A stretch of 64,000 nucleotides of DNA from Fulvimonas sp. R45 (GTDB lineage: Bacteria; Pseudomonadota; Gammaproteobacteria; Xanthomonadales; Rhodanobacteraceae): assembly GCF_030504985.1 (NCBI RefSeq), contig NZ_JASERU010000014.1:1-64000 (forward strand). Reading direction: 5' to 3'. The position numbers and the translations under genes were made by a program. Below are positions 42,922-54,630 of this stretch, one piece after another. The notes beneath the pieces were generated by a model. It had not been told where the DNA came from. It ran no database searches and saw only the letters and a program-made list of their open reading frames with translations. Position 1 is the first letter of the stretch, and each line of letters opens with the position of its first letter.

Positions 42922-42946
42922 CCGCCGTTGGAAAAGGAAACCGCGC

Positions 42947-43954
42947 TCAGGGCACGCCGACGACGTTGCCGGCCAGGCCCAGCTTCGCCTTGATCTGGTC
43001 GCGGACGCGCACCGCGTCGGCGCGCTGCGTCTGCGGGCCGGCGCGCACGCGCCACAGCCGCTTGCCGCCCGCGTTCACCGAGTCCACGAAGCCGTCGAAG
43101 CCGGCCGCGCGCAGCTTGTCGCGCAGCGCGTTGGCGTCCGCCTGGCTGCCCATTGCGGCCACCTGCACCGCCCAGCCGCCGGCACGGGCATGGCCGGCGG
43201 CCGCCGGCGCGGGCGACGGGGCATCGCCGTCCGGCGTGCTGGCGCCGCTTTCCAGGTGGACCGGCGCGCCCGGGATCGACTGCAGGATCTTCAACCGCGC
43301 CGCTTCCGCCGCCGCGCGGGTGTCGAACGGACCGGCGCTGACCAGGGTCAGCGACTGGCCGGCGCGCTGGATGGCATGCCCGCCCGCCGGATAGCCCAGC
43401 GCCTTCACGCGCTCGATCAGGCGTTGCGCGCCACTGGCGGAATATGCGCTGAGGTTCAGCGTGAAATGGCCGCGCGCCGCCGTGGCGGGCGCCGGTGCGG
43501 GTGCGGGCTGGACCGGTGCCGGCGTGGGCGACTTGGCCACGGGCTGCGCCGGCGCGGCCGCGGCGGGTGCCGGCGGCGTGGCGCCCTGCGCACGGCCCGG
43601 CGCGGCCGCGTCGGTGCCCACGTCGCGCGGGCGGTTGGAAGCGATGTTCACCGTGGCCAGCTGGCTGCCCGCGCCCGGCGTGGTGGTCGTCCCGGTGGCC
43701 GATTCCAGCGGGATCACCGGATGCCCCGGCGTGCCGCTGGACGTCGCCGCGGCCGGCGCCGACGCGCTGGCCGCGCCGCCGGGCACCAGGCTCATGGTCT
43801 TGGTCTGCAGGTCGCTGTCGGGCGCCGGCGGGATCGCCAGGCTCACCGACGACTGGTCCGCCCCGGCCGCCGGCGGCTTGCTGGAGAAGAACATCGGCAC
43901 GAACAGCACCGCCAAGGCGATCAGGACGGCAGCTCCCAGCAGACGTGTGTTCAA
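42947..43954 (-). CDS. dedD: SPOR-domain cell-division protein, DedD type
   Basis: The protein has 335 residues. One membrane helix (about 5-23) anchors it. A long Ala/Pro-rich linker follows (about 50-160), then two related SPOR-like regions, one at about 165-235 (FTLNLSAYSASGAQRLIERVKALGYPAGG) and one at 255-330 (WAVQVAAMGSQADANALRDKLRAAGFDGFV). SPOR domains bind denuded septal peptidoglycan. DedD normally has a single SPOR, so the second copy is worth noting. It lies in the conserved folC-dedD-cvpA-purF block. Confidence 0.9.
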   Translation of the reverse strand: MNTRLLGAAVLIALAVLFVPMFFSSKPPAAGADQSSVSLAIPPAPDSDLQTKTMSLVPGGAASASAPAAATSSGTPGHPVIPLESATGTTTTPGAGSQLATVNIASNRPRDVGTDAAAPGRAQGATPPAPAAAAPAQPVAKSPTPAPVQPAPAPAPATAARGHFTLNLSAYSASGAQRLIERVKALGYPAGGHAIQRAGQSLTLVSAGPFDTRAAAEAARLKILQSIPGAPVHLESGASTPDGDAPSPAPAAAGHARAGGWAVQVAAMGSQADANALRDKLRAAGFDGFVDSVNAGGKRLWRVRAGPQTQRADAVRVRDQIKAKLGLAGNVVGVP

Positions 43955-44040
43955 GAGTTCACTCCAAGGCGGCGAAACGGCATGACCCGCGAATTATACC
44001 TGTCCGCACCGGGCTTTACGGCCTTGCGCCGCAAAGCGAT

Positions 44041-45321
44041 TCAGGCGGGGCGCTGCAGCACCGCACCCGCCACGAAGAACGAGCCGAAAGCCAGGATGCG
44101 CTCGCCCGGCCGTGCCGCGGCCAGCGCCGCGGCCAGCGCCGCCGCCACGTCGCCGTGCGCATCGAAGCAGGCCTGCGGCAGCGTGCGCGCCAGCGTGTCG
44201 GCCAGCGCCGCCGCCGGCAGGCCGCGCGGGGTGTCGCGCTCCAGCCCGGCCAGGTGCCAGTGCGCGACGCGCGTGCCCAGCGCCGCGAGCACGCCGGCCA
44301 CGTCCTTGTCCGACAGCGCGCCATACACCGCGTGCGTGCGCGTCGGCGGCTGCGCGTCCAGCCAGGCCGCCAGCGCGCGGGCGGCCTGCGGGTTGTGGCC
44401 CACGTCCACGAACAGCGCCGGGTCGCCGCCCAGCGCCTGCAGGCGCGCCGGCACCCGCGCATCGTGCAGGCCGGCAGCAGCGGCGACGGCCAACGCGTCG
44501 GGCGACAGCCAGGGCATGCCGTCCGCCATCGGCGCGTGCAGCGCCGCCACGGCGGCGGCGGCGTTGGCGTACTGCACCGGCGCGGCCAGCGCGGGGTCGG
44601 GCAGTTCCAGCACGGTGCCGTCGCGATGGCGCCAGCGCCAGCCGTGCGCATGGCGCTCGACGTGGAAATCCAGCCCGGCGCGCTCGACGCGCGCGCCGCA
44701 GGCGGCCAGCGCGTCGAGCAGGCCGGCCGGCGGATCGTCCTCGCCCACCACCACCGGGCGCCCCACCCGGGCGATGCCGGCCTTCTCGCGCCCGATGCTG
44801 TCGCGGTCCGGGCCCAGCCAGTCCATGTGGTCCAGGTCCACGGTGGTGACCACGGCCACGTCCGCGTCGACGATGTTCACCGCGTCCAGCCGGCCGCCCA
44901 GGCCCACTTCCAGCACCGCCGCGTCCAGCCCGGCGCGGGCGAACAGGTCCAGCGCGGCCAGCGTGCCGAATTCGAAATAGGTGAGCGGCAGTTCGCCGCG
45001 CGCCGCCTCGATGCGCTCGAAGCTGGCGACCAGCGCCGCGTCGTCCGCCTCGGCGCCGTCGATGCGGATGCGCTCGTTGTAGCGCAGCAGGTGCGGCGAG
45101 GTGTAGCTGCCCACGCGCCGCCCGGCCGCGCGCAGCATGGCTTCCAGCAGCGCCACGGTGGAACCCTTGCCGTTGGTGCCGCCCACCGTGGCCACCCGCT
45201 TCGCCGGCGCCGGCGCGCCCATGCGCCGCCACACCTCGCGCACGCGCTCCAGGCCCAGTTCGATGCTGCGCGGGTGGACGCGCTCCTGGTACGCCAGCCA
45301 TTCGGCGAGGGTGCGGGACAT
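44041..45321 (-). CDS. folC: Folylpolyglutamate synthase / dihydrofolate synthase
   Basis: The protein has 426 residues of Mur ligase family. The ATP-binding loop is VGGTNGKGSTVALLEAM, followed by LEVGLGGRLDAVN and a C-terminal ligase domain with LFVDVGHNPQAARALAAWL. It adds glutamates to folates in the cytoplasm. It heads the folC-dedD-cvpA-purF set on the minus strand. A gap of 86 bases separates it from dedD. Confidence 0.95.
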   Translation of the reverse strand: MSRTLAEWLAYQERVHPRSIELGLERVREVWRRMGAPAPAKRVATVGGTNGKGSTVALLEAMLRAAGRRVGSYTSPHLLRYNERIRIDGAEADDAALVASFERIEAARGELPLTYFEFGTLAALDLFARAGLDAAVLEVGLGGRLDAVNIVDADVAVVTTVDLDHMDWLGPDRDSIGREKAGIARVGRPVVVGEDDPPAGLLDALAACGARVERAGLDFHVERHAHGWRWRHRDGTVLELPDPALAAPVQYANAAAAVAALHAPMADGMPWLSPDALAVAAAAGLHDARVPARLQALGGDPALFVDVGHNPQAARALAAWLDAQPPTRTHAVYGALSDKDVAGVLAALGTRVAHWHLAGLERDTPRGLPAAALADTLARTLPQACFDAHGDVAAALAAALAAARPGERILAFGSFFVAGAVLQRPA

Positions 45322-45466
45322 GCGGTTGCTTCGGTGGGGAAATGCGGCCGCCCGGCGGCCGGGAGCGGCAAAGCTTAAGGCATCCAACCACCCTGGCGGC
45401 AGTCGCCAAGGCCGTCACTCCAGCGAAAGCCCACTGTTGTCCGGAATATTTCCTGCCGCTGGATGA

Positions 45467-45572
45467 GCTCCTCCCCCTGCGTGCAGGGGGAGGCCGGGAG
45501 GGGGTCACGCCTTGGCTTTCAAGTCCAAAGTACCCCTCCCCAACTCTCCCCTGCACGCAGGGGAGGGGGCTG
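45467..45572. repeat. Inverted REP-like pair ahead of folC
   Basis: 45467-45506 (CCTCCCCCTGC/GCAGGGGGAGG and GGGAGGGGG) and 45530-45572 (opposite orientation, CTCCCCTGC/GCAGGGGAG) face each other across about 23 bases. They lie in a 415-base gap (45322-45736) between folC and the small membrane gene. I see no other gene in that gap. Confidence 0.65.
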
Positions 45573-45736
45573 CCCCGCTTCCCCTTCGAAGCAAACGGCA
45601 GTCTTACCCGCACGCCTGTTTGCTCATCTTCGACGCAAGCTCTTGGCCGGCATCAACAGACAGCAGTGGGCGAATGCTGGAATGACGGCAGGCTGGGACA
45701 ACGGTGAGGCCGGGATGGTGCTGGGAAAGGCTCCCC

Positions 45737-45868
45737 TCAACGCAGAGGATGGGCGAAGGCGTACAGCGACCAGGCGCAACCGAACAGCATCCATGCGGTC
45801 GCGACCACGGCGACCAGCAGCGGCAGATGGCGATCCAGGCGGTGGTGCAAGGCGGCGATGGCGTTCAT
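45737..45868 (-). CDS. 43-residue single-helix membrane peptide downstream of the copper ATPase
   Basis: The minus strand encodes MNAIAALHHRLDRHLPLL followed by a hydrophobic helix VAVVATAWMLFGCAW and a short tail ending AHPLR. GAGGAG lies nine bases before the ATG. It is on the same strand as the copper ATPase and starts 100 bases after its stop, so it may be the third gene of that operon. It has one histidine pair, one further His in the cytosolic part and one cysteine in the helix. It is shorter than most gene predictions keep. I know no named family for it. Confidence 0.6.
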   Translation of the reverse strand: MNAIAALHHRLDRHLPLLVAVVATAWMLFGCAWSLYAFAHPLR

Positions 45869-45968
45869 GGCGATATCTCCTCGATGGGTTTCGGACTACG
45901 GGAGACATCTTCCGCGGCGCGCCGCGACGCCGGCAGAAGCAGGCGTCAGCGGTCGGCGATGACAGGCG

Positions 45969-48550
<2,582 letters not shown>

Positions 48551-48554
<4 letters not shown>

Positions 48555-48976
48555 TCCGGCGCCTCCTCGCTGCTCAGCGCGCGCAGGATCGGGCATTCCT
48601 CCGGCTTGCCGTGGCCCGGGCACGAGGCCACCAGCTGCGCCAGCCCATCGCGCACGCGCTGCAGCTCGGCGATGCGCTGTTCGATCGCCGCCAGCCGCTT
48701 CTGCGCGCGCTGCTTCACCGCCTTCACCCCGCGCTGGCGATCCGCGGACAGCGCCAGCAGCTCGCGGATCTCCTCTAGCGTGAAGCCGAGGTCCTTGGCT
48801 CGGCGGATGAAGCGCAACTGCGCGACGGCGTCCTCGCCGTAGCTGCGGTAGCCGGAGGCGCGCCGCAGCGGTTCCGGCAGCAGGCCTTCGCGCTCGTAGT
48901 AGCGGATGGTGTCGATGGCCACGCCGACGCGCTTGGCGACGGCACCGATGGTGAGGGAGACGGTTTGCGTGTTCAT
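48551..48976 (-). CDS. cueR: MerR-family copper-responsive regulator, CueR-like
   Basis: The protein has 141 residues. The N-terminal HTH ([28 protein letters not shown]) is followed by a coiled dimerisation helix. The C-terminal loop has cysteines in [14 protein letters not shown], the layout of CueR-type metal loops that bind one Cu(I) or Ag(I) between two cysteines. It probably activates its own operon when copper is high. Its stop overlaps the copA start. The promoter at 48983-49014 has MerR-type spacing and would make the mRNA nearly leaderless. Confidence 0.92.
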
Positions 48977-48982
48977 GGCTTA

Positions 48983-49014
48983 AGTCTAGAGCCTTGATCA
49001 AGGTCCAGAGTCAA
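48983..49014 (-). promoter_or_regulatory. MerR-type promoter/operator of cueR-copA
   Basis: On the minus strand TTGACT (49014-49009) and TAGACT (48988-48983) are 20 bases apart, longer than the normal 17 and typical of MerR-activated promoters. The spacer holds the palindrome CCTTGATCAAGG. A start seven bases after the -10 would coincide with the ATG of cueR (48976). Confidence 0.75.
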
Positions 49015-49040
49015 GCTTCCATCGACAGTCGATCGCCGGG

Positions 49041-50492
49041 TCAGCCGTAGACCTTGCGCAAGGCCCGCCGCATCCGCGCCAGCGCCGCCGCGATTTCCGC
49101 CGTGTCGATCACTCCGTAGCCGAAGGTCACCGCCGGCTCCACCCGGCGCGTCATGGCGTAGTCCGCGGTGGACTCCGCGCCCGGCGCGTGGCGCAGCACC
49201 ACCGGCAGCAGCCGCGACGCCGCCGCGGGGTCGCGCAGGCGCGCGGCGAGGTGCAGGCCGGCTTCGGAAGGAATCGGCTCCAGCCATTCGCCCAGTTCAT
49301 GGCGCAGTCCGTCCAGCAAGGCCTCGCGCCGCGCCGCGTAGATCGGCCGCATGTGGCGCACGTGGCGGGCGAGGTGGCCGTCGCGGATGAAGGCCGCCAG
49401 CGCGGACTGGGTGACGAGGTCGCAGTGGGAGTCGCAGCAATGCTTGACCATCGCCAGCCCGTCGCGCGCCCATGCCGGCGCCACCACGAAGCCCTTGCGC
49501 AGCGCGGGGAACAGGCTCTTGGAAAAGGTGCCCACGTAGAACACCCGGCCGTCGCGGTCCAGCGTCTGCAGGGCGTCCAGCGGACGGCCGCCGAAGCGGA
49601 ACTCGCCATCGTAGTCGTCTTCCACCACCACCGCGCCGCGGCGGCGCGCGAAGTCGAGCAGCTCGGCGCGCCGGCGCAGCGACATCGCCACGCCGGTGGG
49701 CGACTGGTGCGAGGGCGTGACGACGACGATGCGTGCGTCGTCGGGCAGCCGTTCCACGCGCAGGCCTTCGTCGTCCACCGGGATCGGCACCAGCCGCGCG
49801 CCGGCGGCGGCGAAGGCGGCGCGCACCGGCGGATAGCCGGGTTCTTCCACTGCCACTCGGGTCTGCCCCGGCGTGACCAGCAGGCGGGCGACCAGGTCGA
49901 AGGCCTGCTGCGCACCGGAGGTGACCACCACGTCGTCCGCCGCGCAGGCCACCGCGCGGGCGAACGCCACGTGTTGCGCGATCGCCCCGCGCAGCGCCTC
50001 GATGCCCTGCGACGGTGGATAGGCGAACGGCTCGCGTGCGAGCCGGCGCAACTCGCGCGCCATCAGCCGCCGCCAGAGGGCGTGCGGGAAGTGGCGATGG
50101 TCGGGAAGGCCGAGCCGGAAGTTCTGCGCCGGCAGCACGCGCGGCGGCGAGGGACGCAGGAACGGCGTGCGCCAGGCCGGCGCGAAACGCGGGGCCGTGC
50201 CGGCCGCCATGGCGCGCCCGGGACGCGGCGGACGGCGCGCGATCCCGGCCACCCGCGGCCGCGCCCCCTGGCGCGGCACCAGGTAGCCCTCGGCGACCAG
50301 CAGGTCGTAGGCGGCGACCACCGTGTTGCGCGCCACGCCCAGCGCCTCGGCCACCCGGCGCGTGGCGGGCAACGGCTCGTCGACCGGCAGGCGGCCGTCG
50401 AGGATCGCCGCGCGCAACTGCTCGTGCAGTGCGCGGGTGCGCTCGCCGCGCGCACGCGGAACGGTCACCGGAAAGGAAAAAACTGGCTCCAT
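49041..50492 (-). CDS. MocR-family regulator (GntR HTH plus aminotransferase-like domain)
   Basis: The protein has 483 residues. A GntR winged HTH (about 20-85, LHEQLRAAILDGRLPVDEPLPATRRVAEALGV) is followed by a linker and a fold-type I PLP domain (about 110-483). The PLP-binding Lys is in FYVGTFSKSLFPALRKGF, and EDDYDGEFRF and GVAMSL segments are present. MocR proteins usually sense PLP or an amino-acid adduct. The start MEPVFSF was used. It is divergent from the metallo-hydrolase and cupin genes and probably regulates them; an inverted repeat lies between (50508-50526). Confidence 0.9.
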   Translation of the reverse strand: MEPVFSFPVTVPRARGERTRALHEQLRAAILDGRLPVDEPLPATRRVAEALGVARNTVVAAYDLLVAEGYLVPRQGARPRVAGIARRPPRPGRAMAAGTAPRFAPAWRTPFLRPSPPRVLPAQNFRLGLPDHRHFPHALWRRLMARELRRLAREPFAYPPSQGIEALRGAIAQHVAFARAVACAADDVVVTSGAQQAFDLVARLLVTPGQTRVAVEEPGYPPVRAAFAAAGARLVPIPVDDEGLRVERLPDDARIVVVTPSHQSPTGVAMSLRRRAELLDFARRRGAVVVEDDYDGEFRFGGRPLDALQTLDRDGRVFYVGTFSKSLFPALRKGFVVAPAWARDGLAMVKHCCDSHCDLVTQSALAAFIRDGHLARHVRHMRPIYAARREALLDGLRHELGEWLEPIPSEAGLHLAARLRDPAAASRLLPVVLRHAPGAESTADYAMTRRVEPAVTFGYGVIDTAEIAAALARMRRALRKVYG

Positions 50493-50507
50493 AACATTCT
50501 GCGAAAA

Positions 50508-50526
50508 TGGATCAACCAAGGGTCCA
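50508..50526. promoter_or_regulatory. Inverted repeat TGGATC-N7-GGTCCA in the divergent MocR region
   Basis: The arms TGGATC (50508-50513) and GGTCCA (50521-50526) are complementary in five of six positions. They lie 15 bases before the mocR start and 53 before the metallo-hydrolase start. It is the best candidate for a MocR site in this gap, but MocR sites are variable. Confidence 0.35.
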
Positions 50527-50578
50527 GATTACGCCTAGAGTGGGCCCCGAATCGATCCCCGCCCCATGGAGCCCGGCC

Positions 50579-51376
50579 ATGACCCTGTCGATCTGCGCAA
50601 CCTGCGGCACCCAGTACCCGAACACCCCCGCGCACTGCCCGGTGTGCGAGGACGAGCGCCAGTACGTCGGCACCGGCGGCCAGGCCTGGACCACCCACGA
50701 GGCGCTGAAGGCCACGCATACGCTGCGGCTGGACGACGACGATGGCCTGCTCGGCATCGGCCTGTCGCCCGCCTTCGCGATCCACCAGCGCGCGCTGTAC
50801 GTACCCAGCGACGCCGGCAACATCCTGTGGGAAGCCTTGAGCCTGGTCACCGACGACGCCGTCGCCGCGTTGAAGTCGCGCGGCGGCGTGGACCTGATCG
50901 CGATCTCGCACCCGCACTTCTACGCCTCGATGCTGGAATGGAGCGAGGCGCTGGGCGGCGTGCCGATCCTGCTGCACGAGGCGGACCGCGCCTGGGTGCG
51001 CCGCCCCTCGCCCGCCATCCGCTTCTGGCGCGGCGACCAGCACCGTCTCTCCGACGCGGTGACCCTGGTCCGCAGCGGCGGCCACTTCCCCGGCAGCACC
51101 GTGCTGCACTGGAAGGACGGCCCGCGCCCGGGCGGCGCGCTGCTGGCGGGCGATTCACCGCAGGTGGCCGGCAACCGGCGCCGCGTGTCGTTCATGCACA
51201 GCTACCCCAACTACATGCCGATGCCCACCTCGGAGGTACGCGCCATGCAGGCGCGCCTCGCCGGCTTCCAGTTCGAGGACGTGTATGGCTACACCTGGGG
51301 TCGCAACATCATCGGCGGCGGCCGCGCGGCGGTCGACGCCTCGTTCGCACGCTACCTGGCCGACGTGGCCGCCTGA
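50579..51376 (+). CDS. Metallo-beta-lactamase-fold hydrolase with N-terminal zinc ribbon-like motif
   Basis: The protein has 265 residues. It starts MTLSICATCGTQYPNTPAHCPVC, two CxxC pairs that resemble a rubredoxin-type zinc site. The hydrolase part has AISHPHFYASM (the HxHxD-type region, incomplete) and later GGHFPGSTVLHW and GALLAGDSPQV as metal-binding segments. The substrate is not known. The cupin gene follows after 23 bases, and MocR is divergent. I chose the ATG at 50579 rather than 50507 because it starts at the cysteine motif. Confidence 0.8.
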   Translation: MTLSICATCGTQYPNTPAHCPVCEDERQYVGTGGQAWTTHEALKATHTLRLDDDDGLLGIGLSPAFAIHQRALYVPSDAGNILWEALSLVTDDAVAALKSRGGVDLIAISHPHFYASMLEWSEALGGVPILLHEADRAWVRRPSPAIRFWRGDQHRLSDAVTLVRSGGHFPGSTVLHWKDGPRPGGALLAGDSPQVAGNRRRVSFMHSYPNYMPMPTSEVRAMQARLAGFQFEDVYGYTWGRNIIGGGRAAVDASFARYLADVAA

Positions 51377-51399
51377 GTCCGACACGGGAGTCCATCCGC

Positions 51400-51858
51400 A
51401 TGAACCGCCTGCACGACTACCTGCCCGCGCGCTTCAGCCGCGCCGACGACCGCACGTGGGTCCCCTCCTCCACGCCCGGCAAGTCCTCCAGCCCGCTGCG
51501 CTTCCTCGCCGACGACCGCGGCTTCGTGGAGCTGCTGCGCATGGAACCCGGCGTGGTGATGCCGCTGCACCGCCATACCGGCGAGATCCACGCCTGGAAC
51601 CTCGCCGGCACCCGCAAGCTGTGCACCGGCGAGCTGATCGGCCCCGGCGACTACGTCTACGAACCGCCGGGCAACGTCGACTGGTGGAAGATCGTGGGCG
51701 ACGAGCCGATGCTGGCGCTGGTGGTCGTGATGGGCGCGGTCGAGTTCCTCGGCCCCGGCGACGTGGTGACCTTCCGCGCCACCGCCGGCACCCAGCGCGC
51801 GGACTACGAGCGCCATTGCCGCGAACATGGGTTGCCGGTGCGGGACCTGTTCGACTGA
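51400..51858 (+). CDS. Cupin-fold protein, 2,4'-dihydroxyacetophenone dioxygenase-like
   Basis: The protein has 152 residues. The cupin metal site is MPLHRHTGEIHAWNL (two His and a Glu), followed by YVYEPPGNVDWWK. It resembles the 2,4'-dihydroxyacetophenone dioxygenase family and the ChrR cupin. GGGAG precedes the ATG by nine bases. It probably works with the metallo-hydrolase before it. Activity is unproven. Confidence 0.8.
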   Translation: MNRLHDYLPARFSRADDRTWVPSSTPGKSSSPLRFLADDRGFVELLRMEPGVVMPLHRHTGEIHAWNLAGTRKLCTGELIGPGDYVYEPPGNVDWWKIVGDEPMLALVVVMGAVEFLGPGDVVTFRATAGTQRADYERHCREHGLPVRDLFD

Positions 51859-51893
51859 ACGGGGCCCGGTCAGCCTCCTGGTCCAGCCGGCCT

Positions 51894-53876
51894 TCAACCG
51901 TTCCCGCCGGCTTCCCCGTCCGGCACCACCGTGATGGTGACCTTGGACGGATGCTGCGCGTCGTGATGGATCACGTTGCGGGCGATGACGCCCCTGGCCT
52001 CGTCGTAGTTGTTGCCGCCGGTGTTGAGGTTGCGGTCGAAGCGCGGGAAGTTGCTGCTGGAAACGTCCACGCGCAGCTTGTGCCCCGGCTTGAAGTAGTA
52101 GCTGGTGTCGATCGGCTGGAAGGTGACCTTGTACACCTGGCCGGGCGACATCCATGCCAGCGGCTTGTCGTAGCCGTTGCGGTAGCGCATGCGCTGGATG
52201 TTCTCGGTGATGTTGAACGCGCGGCCGTCGGGGTACACGTCGATCACCTTGAAGGTGAGGTCGGTGTCCTTCGCGCTCGAGGAAACGTACAGCGTCACCG
52301 TGATCGGCCCGCTGACCTCGGTGCCCTGCTCGAAAGGCCTGGAGTCGTAGACCAGGATGTCGTTGCGGGTTTCCTGCGGGCGCTGGTCGTAGGAGCCGAA
52401 TTTCACCGCCGAGCCCTGGCAGCAACCGCCGCCGCCGAAGGTGGGCACGGGGTTTTCCGGGTCGTAGACGAACGTGTCGGGATGGTCCGCGGCGGGCGGC
52501 GCGTCGACCAGCCGGCCGTTGCCGTAGAGCGTGTTGGCCTGGCCCTCGCTGGCGAAGTAGAGATCCCGCGTCGTGGCCCCGGCCGGCGGCCAGGTGTCGG
52601 CCTTTTTCCAGCGGTTCGCGCCCATCAGGTAGTACATCACCCTGGGCTGCTTGGCCAGGATGGGGCTGTCCTCGCCCTTGAGGTAGTGGTCGAACCAGCC
52701 GTAGACAAGGTCGTTGTAGTCGAAGCGCGCATCGCCCACGTCGAGGTCGCCGATCATGGTGTGCTCGCTGGCGCGGGTGTACGCGCAGTGCAGCACCGGC
52801 GCGATGATCGCGTACTGCTGGTCGGCGACGGCCTTCGGCGCGGTGCGGCGCACCTCGTTGTAGGCGGCGAGGTTGGGCGACACGGACACGTCGAACCAGC
52901 TCATGAACCACAGGCCCGGCTTGCTGATCCTGAGCTTCTCGTTCCACAGCCCGCCCTTGTACCAGGCGGGATCGTTGGGCGTGCGTGCGATCATGTCGCC
53001 GCCGGTGGCCACCGGCATGTGCGTCTCGAAGATGCCCGGCGGGCCGCCCACGGCCTTGATGATGTCTTTCTCGGGCAGGTGCCAGAACGCCTTGTTCCAG
53101 TCGACCGGCGGCATCTGCGGGGCGAGGTCGTAGAAGTGCGAGGCGTTGACCAGGTCCGCCTGCGAGGTGCCGTGCGGGAACAGCGGCCGCGTCTGGTTCT
53201 GGATGCCGTAATCGTAGATCCAGGAAATGAACAGCATCTGCACCGCGCCGCCGCGGTACCAGTTGCCCTGCTCGTAGTACGGGCCGACCTTGCCGACGCC
53301 GGCGCCGAAACCCTGTACGTTGAACGTGGCCAGCGCGGGATCGTCCTGCGCCACCACGGCGAGCTGCCATTCGGCGGTCGACGAGCAGCCGGTGGTGCCG
53401 ACCTTGCCGTTGGACCACGGCTGCGAGGACATCCACCTGAGCTCGTCGCTGGCGTCGCTCAGCGGCATGCCGAGGATGTCGTAGTTGCCCTCGGAGAAGA
53501 AGTGGCCGCGCTCCTGCATCTCCACGTAGGCGTAGCCGTGCTTGACCGCCTCGAGCTCGCGCGTCATGTCGCGCGGTGCGCCGAGCTTCACGTCCCAGAA
53601 ATTGAAGTTGTACGGCGTGCGCGAAAAGATGGTCGGCACCTTGCCCGCGCCCTTCGGGCGGTAGATGTCGGCGGCCATCAGCTTGCCGTCGCGCATCTTC
53701 ACCATCACCTTGCGGTCGATCACCGCGACCTGCTCGAGCTCCTTCTCGATGGCGTTGCGCTTGGCGATCAGCTGGGCCTGCGGATCGGGGGGCTGTTGCG
53801 CGGCGGCCGGGGTCGCCACGAGCAGCGATGACGCCCACGCACAGGCGAAGGCGGAAGCCAGCGGTTTCAGGCGCAT
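51894..53876 (-). CDS. Secreted CocE/NonD-family hydrolase (X-Pro dipeptidyl-peptidase-like)
   Basis: The protein has 660 residues with a signal peptide (about 1-26). The alpha/beta-hydrolase part has [18 protein letters not shown] and [12 protein letters not shown]. The nucleophile region reads [11 protein letters not shown] where the family often has GxSYxG. The C-terminal jelly-roll domain (about 440-655) has [19 protein letters not shown] and [14 protein letters not shown]. Such enzymes cleave esters, amides or N-acyl groups. The start [10 protein letters not shown] was chosen for its signal peptide. A pair of inverted copies of ATGTTCC lies just upstream (53894-53900 and 53929-53935). 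Confidence 0.85.
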   Translation of the reverse strand: MRLKPLASAFACAWASSLLVATPAAAQQPPDPQAQLIAKRNAIEKELEQVAVIDRKVMVKMRDGKLMAADIYRPKGAGKVPTIFSRTPYNFNFWDVKLGAPRDMTRELEAVKHGYAYVEMQERGHFFSEGNYDILGMPLSDASDELRWMSSQPWSNGKVGTTGCSSTAEWQLAVVAQDDPALATFNVQGFGAGVGKVGPYYEQGNWYRGGAVQMLFISWIYDYGIQNQTRPLFPHGTSQADLVNASHFYDLAPQMPPVDWNKAFWHLPEKDIIKAVGGPPGIFETHMPVATGGDMIARTPNDPAWYKGGLWNEKLRISKPGLWFMSWFDVSVSPNLAAYNEVRRTAPKAVADQQYAIIAPVLHCAYTRASEHTMIGDLDVGDARFDYNDLVYGWFDHYLKGEDSPILAKQPRVMYYLMGANRWKKADTWPPAGATTRDLYFASEGQANTLYGNGRLVDAPPAADHPDTFVYDPENPVPTFGGGGCCQGSAVKFGSYDQRPQETRNDILVYDSRPFEQGTEVSGPITVTLYVSSSAKDTDLTFKVIDVYPDGRAFNITENIQRMRYRNGYDKPLAWMSPGQVYKVTFQPIDTSYYFKPGHKLRVDVSSSNFPRFDRNLNTGGNNYDEARGVIARNVIHHDAQHPSKVTITVVPDGEAGGNG

Positions 53877-53994
53877 GCTCGAATCCCCTACGAATGTTCC
53901 CCGAGTGTCGGACAGCCGGCAGGCCCAAGGAACATGACTAAGGGCATAGGCGAGGTCCGGCACGCGCCGGGGACGCCAGGCCACCCCGGCCAGG

Positions 53995-54468
53995 TCACAC
54001 CGGCAGCGCGCTGGTCTTCTTCACCGTGCGCAGCGCCAGCGTCGAGTGCACGCGCACCACGCCGGGCAACTGGGTGAGGATGTCGGTATGGATGCGCTCG
54101 AAGTCGGCCGAGTCGGCGTAGGCCACGCGCACCATGTAGTCGGCGCCGCCGGCGAGCAGGCAGCACTCGGTCACTTCGGGATGGTGCTGGATCGCCGCCT
54201 CGAAGGCGTCCAGCGCGGCGCGTCCCTGCTGGTCCAGCGTGACCAGCACGAAGGCGGTGCCGGACAGGCCCACGGCCTTCTCGTCCAGCAGCATCACGTA
54301 GCGCGAGATCAGGCCGCGCTCCTCCAGCAGCTTCACCCGGCGCAGGCAGGCCGAGGGCGACAGGTTGATCCGCTGCGCCAGTTCCACGTTGGTCAGGCGG
54401 CCGTCTTCCTGCAGCCATTGCAGGATGCTGCGGTCGCGCTCGTCGAGCATCGCGCCGGAACGTGACAT
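53995..54468 (-). CDS. Lrp/AsnC-family regulator, divergent from alanine dehydrogenase
   Basis: The protein has 157 residues. The HTH ([30 protein letters not shown]) is followed by a ligand-binding RAM domain ([16 protein letters not shown]). Divergence from ald at 54631 suggests it is the local sensor of alanine or a related amino acid. An alternative start, MLDERDRS, lies six codons in. Confidence 0.9.
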   Translation of the reverse strand: MSRSGAMLDERDRSILQWLQEDGRLTNVELAQRINLSPSACLRRVKLLEERGLISRYVMLLDEKAVGLSGTAFVLVTLDQQGRAALDAFEAAIQHHPEVTECCLLAGGADYMVRVAYADSADFERIHTDILTQLPGVVRVHSTLALRTVKKTSALPV

Positions 54469-54630
54469 GAAATTCCACTCATAGGCCAGGTTTGTGGACG
54501 AAAATTCTACCGTCGCACGTTAACAGCCGACAAATCCGCGAAAAATTGCTCGCTGAACGGATCATACTTCTGCGGTTTCGGACCGCACCTGCGGTCCGGT
54601 TCCTCCACCTCATCAGCGAGACAGCCAGCC
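54469..54630. promoter_or_regulatory. Divergent lrp-ald control region
   Basis: The 162-base gap is AT-rich for this genome. GACG-AAAATTCTAC-CGTC (54497-54514) is an inverted repeat with an AT-rich centre, and AAATTC-type cores recur near the lrp start, as in Lrp sites. A clear -35/-10 pair for ald was not found. Confidence 0.4.

Noticed and set aside
50466-50518. Sigma-70 promoter TTGGTT-N17-TGTTAT for mocR
   Set aside because: The -10 would overlap the chosen ATG, so the start codon would fall inside the promoter.
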